Assembly: GCA_964566145.1 (NCBI GenBank)
Contig: CAZMHN010000015.1
Span: 1 to 21,075, forward strand
From: CAZMHN01 sp964566145
GTDB lineage: Bacteria > Patescibacteriota > Patescibacteriia > Veblenbacterales > UBA10138
DNA length: 21,075 bases
Reading direction: 5' to 3'
Position 1 is the stretch's first letter, and each line of letters opens with the position of its first letter. Under the pieces are notes generated by a model. It worked only from the letters and a program-made list of their open reading frames with translations, had not been told where the DNA came from and made no database searches. A program made the translations under genes and the position numbers. Positions 20,898-21,075 of the stretch are shown here, one piece after another.

Positions 20898-21075
20898 TAC
20901 TTCGTTCCACACTTTCATGTGGCGTAGACTATATCTTCATCTTGCTCTGGATCGTAGCGGATCTCCCTACGGGAGACGTGACCCGCGTAATCTCAGATTT
21001 TACAGCAAGCGTCGGCGTATTATCCTCCGACGTAACGTCGGAGAATCTTCCCTTTCGGGTCAGTCGTTACGGGGT
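20898..21075 (-). mobile_element. Group I intron-like insertion in 23S rRNA (3' part only)
   Basis: Where bacterial 23S should continue with GGCACC (reading back on the minus strand), unrelated sequence appears and runs to the window end. It contains AAGATATAGTC (minus strand, 20927-20937), the 3' half of the conserved group I core (P7 region), and several strong hairpins: TCTCCC/GGGAGA (loop 3), CTCCGACG/CGTCGGAG (loop 3) and a CCC-GAAA-GGG stem with a GAAA tetraloop. The exact 3' splice site is uncertain: group I introns end in G, and the last G is at 20900, which would leave an extra UA before CGATG. The 5' part and any homing endonuclease gene are outside the window. Confidence 0.75.

Overview
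The window reads as a GC-rich genome fragment of a small bacterium, most likely a member of the Candidate Phyla Radiation (Patescibacteria). This rests on several signs taken together: very compact spacing, a short translation factor IF2, the ribonuclease Y/YmdB pair, many genes without a Shine-Dalgarno (SD) site and with promoters almost on top of the start codon, an intron-like insertion in the 23S rRNA gene, and DHH, RNHCP and Endonuclease Q families. No single marker proves it. TGA is used as a normal stop, so the UGA-glycine code of Gracilibacteria/Absconditabacteria does not apply.

Left part (1-8510, almost all minus strand). Read along the minus strand, it starts with the translation operon infB-rbfA-DHH phosphoesterase (8442 down to 5093). 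Next come a xylose-isomerase-like TIM barrel protein with its own promoter, a structured leader and a terminator; clpP, whose promoter overlaps that terminator and leaves almost no leader; ribonuclease Y and a YmdB-like phosphodiesterase (adjacent, coupled); and an HU protein with its own promoter. A region of about 250-290 bases between clpP and rny is not explained.

Middle part (8555-17472, plus strand). A catalytically degenerate DHH-family protein is divergent from infB. It is followed by tRNA-Ile(UAU), a Nudix hydrolase, tRNA-Val(GAC), an HD-domain protein and a terminator. Then comes the overlapping RNA-processing operon cca-rluD-gmk, then rplS, tRNA-Leu(GAG), a 100-N scaffold gap, tRNA-Val(UAC), an RNHCP zinc protein, a two-helix membrane protein, tRNA-Ala(UGC) and an AT-richer 315-residue protein with weak resemblance to isocyanide synthases. 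The series ends with a structured leader and a 24-residue lysine-rich microprotein carrying the strongest SD in the window. Four of the five tRNA genes lie 8-26 bases upstream of a coding start.

Right part (17485-21075, minus strand). A HAD-type protein and an Endonuclease Q-like PHP nuclease form a two-gene operon. Beyond them lies the end of an rRNA operon: the 23S 3' exon, a 36-residue hydrophobic ORF in the 23S-5S spacer, and 5S rRNA inside a long inverted repeat. The 23S gene is interrupted at the peptidyl-transferase centre by what looks like the 3' part of a group I intron, which runs off the window.

The strongest leads are the 23S intron, the microprotein with its switch-like leader, the inactive DHH paralogue, the YmdB and DHH active-site changes, and the tRNA-Ile(UAU) that matches frequent AUA codons.
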